DNA from: an uncultured Woeseiaceae bacterium
GTDB lineage: Bacteria; Pseudomonadota; Gammaproteobacteria; Woeseiales; Woeseiaceae
DNA length: 7,956 nt
Assembly (NCBI GenBank): GCA_947259435.1
Contig: CAMYMP010000687.1
Location: 1-7,956 of the forward strand
Direction: 5' to 3'
In this document: positions 6,398 to 7,956 of the stretch, one piece after another
How positions within the stretch are numbered: position 1 is the first letter of the stretch
How the letters are laid out: every line of letters begins with the position of its first letter
Made by a program: the position numbers and the translations under genes
Notes under the pieces: generated by a model
The model's input: the letters and a program-made list of their open reading frames with translations, nothing else
Databases searched by the model: none
What the model was told of the DNA's origin: nothing

Positions 6398-6946
6398 TCA
6401 GATCAGCAACGGCCGCAATGTGGCGGTGAAAATAGCGATAGCCTGTAGCCCGATGATCGCGAAAATCGGAGAGATATCCAGACCGCCGATCGATGGAATC
6501 AGGTTACGGAATGGGCGCAAAACCGGTTCAACGAGCATGGCGATGAAAGCGGTTGCCGGATTGTAGGTGCCCGGCGCAACCCAGCTCAGAATAATGTGAA
6601 TGAAGATCGCAAACGTGAAAAGGCGCAGCGACAGCAGCACCAGTTCGATCAGCGAGGTCAGAGCAATTGGCAGGATTCCTGCTGACACGCCGTTGATAGT
6701 GAGAATGACAAGAATAGCAAGGTATTGAAGCGCGAACGCGACGATGACAGTCGCTGTGTCGAGACGGCCTATCGGCGGAATGACGCGCCTGACCGGAATC
6801 ACGAGCGGCGAGGTGAGCCGCAGTATCCCTTGTGCGATCGGGTTGCGAAAATCCGCGCGCAACCAGGGCAGCCATAAGCGTAGCAACATAACCAGCAGAT
6901 AAAGCTGCGCTATCGTGGTGATAATGAATACGAGTGCGGGCCTCAT
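6398..6946 (-). CDS. yggT: YggT family integral membrane protein
   Basis: This inner-membrane protein of 182 residues has four or more hydrophobic helices (about 5-27, 64-86, 90-122 and 159-180). It consists of two YGGT repeats: residues 40-73, with PLVIPVRRVIPPIGRLD, and 136-168, with PVLRPFRNLIPSIGGLD. Each repeat has the Pro/Arg-rich PxRxxIPxIGxxD loop preceding a membrane helix. The family has been linked to osmotic tolerance and, in cyanobacteria and chloroplasts (YlmG), to division or membrane organisation; the molecular activity is unknown. The ATG overlaps the proC TAA by one base (TAATG), so translation is probably coupled to proC. No terminator with a U-tract is seen after its stop. 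Confidence 0.95.
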   Translation of the reverse strand: MRPALVFIITTIAQLYLLVMLLRLWLPWLRADFRNPIAQGILRLTSPLVIPVRRVIPPIGRLDTATVIVAFALQYLAILVILTINGVSAGILPIALTSLIELVLLSLRLFTFAIFIHIILSWVAPGTYNPATAFIAMLVEPVLRPFRNLIPSIGGLDISPIFAIIGLQAIAIFTATLRPLLI

Positions 6947-7770
6947 TAGTTAGAGCTCTCGGCTAGTTCGACGGCCCTGTCCCTTGCAGCCGTAAACGCT
7001 CTGACGAAGATTTCACGGACCTTTTCCTCGTCGAATATCTCAAAGGCTGCGGCAGTGGTACCGCCAGGTGATCGAACATGCGCGATCATCGAGTCCATGG
7101 TTTCTCCACTAACGGCGGCAAGCGCCGCAGAACCCTTGGCGGTATCCATGACCAGCTTGTGTGCAGCCTGAGTATCAAGGCCGAAGTCTTCGGCTGACTG
7201 AATCAACATGTCGATCAGTAAATAAAAATAGGCGGGCCCTGTTCCCGATATTGCGGTAACCGCGTCAATGCTGTCTTCGTCCGGCACATGCACGACGCTG
7301 CCGACGGCCGATATGATCTCGGTGGCCCTATCGCGCTGCTCGCTCGTCGTTAGCTCGTTCGCGTACAGGCCTGATGCACCTTGCAGTAGCAGCGCTGGTT
7401 GATTGGGCATGACGCGGACTACCGCAAGCTCGGCGCCCAGCCAATCATCGATATCGCGACTGTGTGTACCGGCCGCGACCGAGATGATCAATGGCCTTTT
7501 GACCTGTACGGCGTCAGCGAGACCAAGACAAACCTCGCGCATCAACTGCGGTTTGACGGCGAGCACGAGACAATCGGCGCTCGACGCAACATCGTCATTG
7601 CTTCCGGAGACGGTGATACCCGGAAGTTCATTCGTCAGAATGGTGCGCCGCGCAACATCCGGATCGGCAATCAGGAGATTATCGGGGGGATAGCCACTCG
7701 AGATCAGGCCGCCTACGAGTGCCCGGGCCATGTTGCCGCCACCGATGAAGCCTACCTTGTATGTACTCAT
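6946..7770 (-). CDS. proC: Pyrroline-5-carboxylate reductase
   Basis: ProC catalyses the last step of proline synthesis in the cytoplasm, the NAD(P)H-dependent reduction of 1-pyrroline-5-carboxylate to L-proline. The protein has 274 residues, close to E. coli ProC (269). The N-terminal Rossmann nucleotide-binding motif is FIGGGNMARAL (residues 8-18). AVKPQ at 71-75 and RVMPNQPALL at 119-128 are the usual cofactor and substrate contacts. The family signature VTAISGTGPAYFYLLIDML (171-189) and HVRSPGGTTAAA (231-242) line the substrate pocket at the dimer interface. All look intact. The ATG overlaps the stop of yggS in ATGA, and its own stop overlaps the start of yggT. Only a weak GCGAG element lies upstream of the start, which fits translation by reinitiation from yggS. 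Confidence 0.97.
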   Translation of the reverse strand: MSTYKVGFIGGGNMARALVGGLISSGYPPDNLLIADPDVARRTILTNELPGITVSGSNDDVASSADCLVLAVKPQLMREVCLGLADAVQVKRPLIISVAAGTHSRDIDDWLGAELAVVRVMPNQPALLLQGASGLYANELTTSEQRDRATEIISAVGSVVHVPDEDSIDAVTAISGTGPAYFYLLIDMLIQSAEDFGLDTQAAHKLVMDTAKGSAALAAVSGETMDSMIAHVRSPGGTTAAAFEIFDEEKVREIFVRAFTAARDRAVELAESSN

Positions 7771-7956
7771 GACTCGCTTCTTGGACCAAAGATTGCTGTA
7801 CCCACCCGCACTATTGTAGCGCCTTCAAAAATCGCGGCGCGGTAATCGGCACTCATGCCCATTGACAGTGTATCGGTTGGGATGCCGTTTTTGGCAAGCT
7901 CTGCTGCGAGTTCGCGCAGGCGTGCGAACGGTTGTCGCTGCGATTCGAAATCATGG
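7767..7956 (-). CDS. yggS: YggS family pyridoxal phosphate homeostasis protein, 3' end only
   Basis: Only the last 62 residues are in the window; the gene runs off the right edge. The visible part ends LSMGMSADYRAAIFEGATIV, then RVGTAIFGPRSES. This contains the C-terminal SMGMS phosphate-binding loop and the RVGTAIFG end of the alanine-racemase-like barrel that holds PLP in YggS/PROSC. YggS/PROSC is known to influence the cellular vitamin B6 pool without a defined catalytic reaction. The stop codon is within the ATGA shared with the start of proC. Confidence 0.93.
   Translation of the reverse strand, partial: HDFESQRQPFARLRELAAELAKNGIPTDTLSMGMSADYRAAIFEGATIVRVGTAIFGPRSES

Noticed and set aside
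7399..7845. Plus-strand open frame of 148 codons opposite proC and yggS
   Set aside because: It is antisense to well-recognised genes with intact motifs and has no recognisable product.

Overview
The window is an ordinary, densely coded stretch of a Gammaproteobacterial chromosome. This assignment rests on the proteins: HtpG, MsrB and ProC all resemble gammaproteobacterial forms. The yggS-proC-yggT order followed by a DUF4426 lipoprotein is a gammaproteobacterial arrangement (Pseudomonas has a related one). The HU-like protein is of the kind I associate with Xanthomonadales and related deep-branching lineages. The species cannot be named. I see no insertion sequences, phage genes, tRNA, rRNA or CRISPR array.

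Left part (1-2521, plus strand): a protein-quality cluster. It holds the 3' part of htpG (Hsp90 chaperone, 5' end outside the window), msrB (methionine sulfoxide reductase B) and an exported FKBP-type prolyl isomerase lipoprotein. The gaps of 40 and 34 bases are compatible with one transcript. The first two act on damaged or misfolded cytoplasmic proteins; the third acts in the envelope.

Centre left (2530-4505, minus strand): an envelope-associated operon. It starts with a possible 51-residue Cys-containing small ORF. Next comes a membrane-anchored coiled-coil protein with a C-terminal helix-hairpin-helix domain. It ends with an exported OmpA-type peptidoglycan-binding protein with two BON-like repeats, which starts 2 bases after the preceding stop. 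It converges on the FKBP gene with only 8 bases between the stops.

Centre (4506-5733): an AT-rich divergent promoter region, then a plus-strand alpha/beta hydrolase of the COG2945 type. A strong bidirectional terminator follows, shared with a minus-strand HU-family DNA-binding protein gene. The HU leader carries two successive hairpin plus U-tract structures just before its Shine-Dalgarno sequence, which is the most unusual non-coding structure in the window.

Right part (5734-7956, minus strand): a DUF4426 lipoprotein with its own promoter-like -10 box, preceded by the yggS-proC-yggT operon. yggS (PLP homeostasis, 3' end only) overlaps proC (pyrroline-5-carboxylate reductase) by ATGA, and proC overlaps yggT (membrane protein) by TAATG, so the three are probably translationally coupled. 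The metX and metW genes found at this point in Pseudomonas are absent here.

No clearly new multi-gene system is evident. The best leads are the HU leader hairpins, the membrane-anchored helix-hairpin-helix / OmpA operon with its possible small ORF, and an MsrB lacking both known resolving cysteines.
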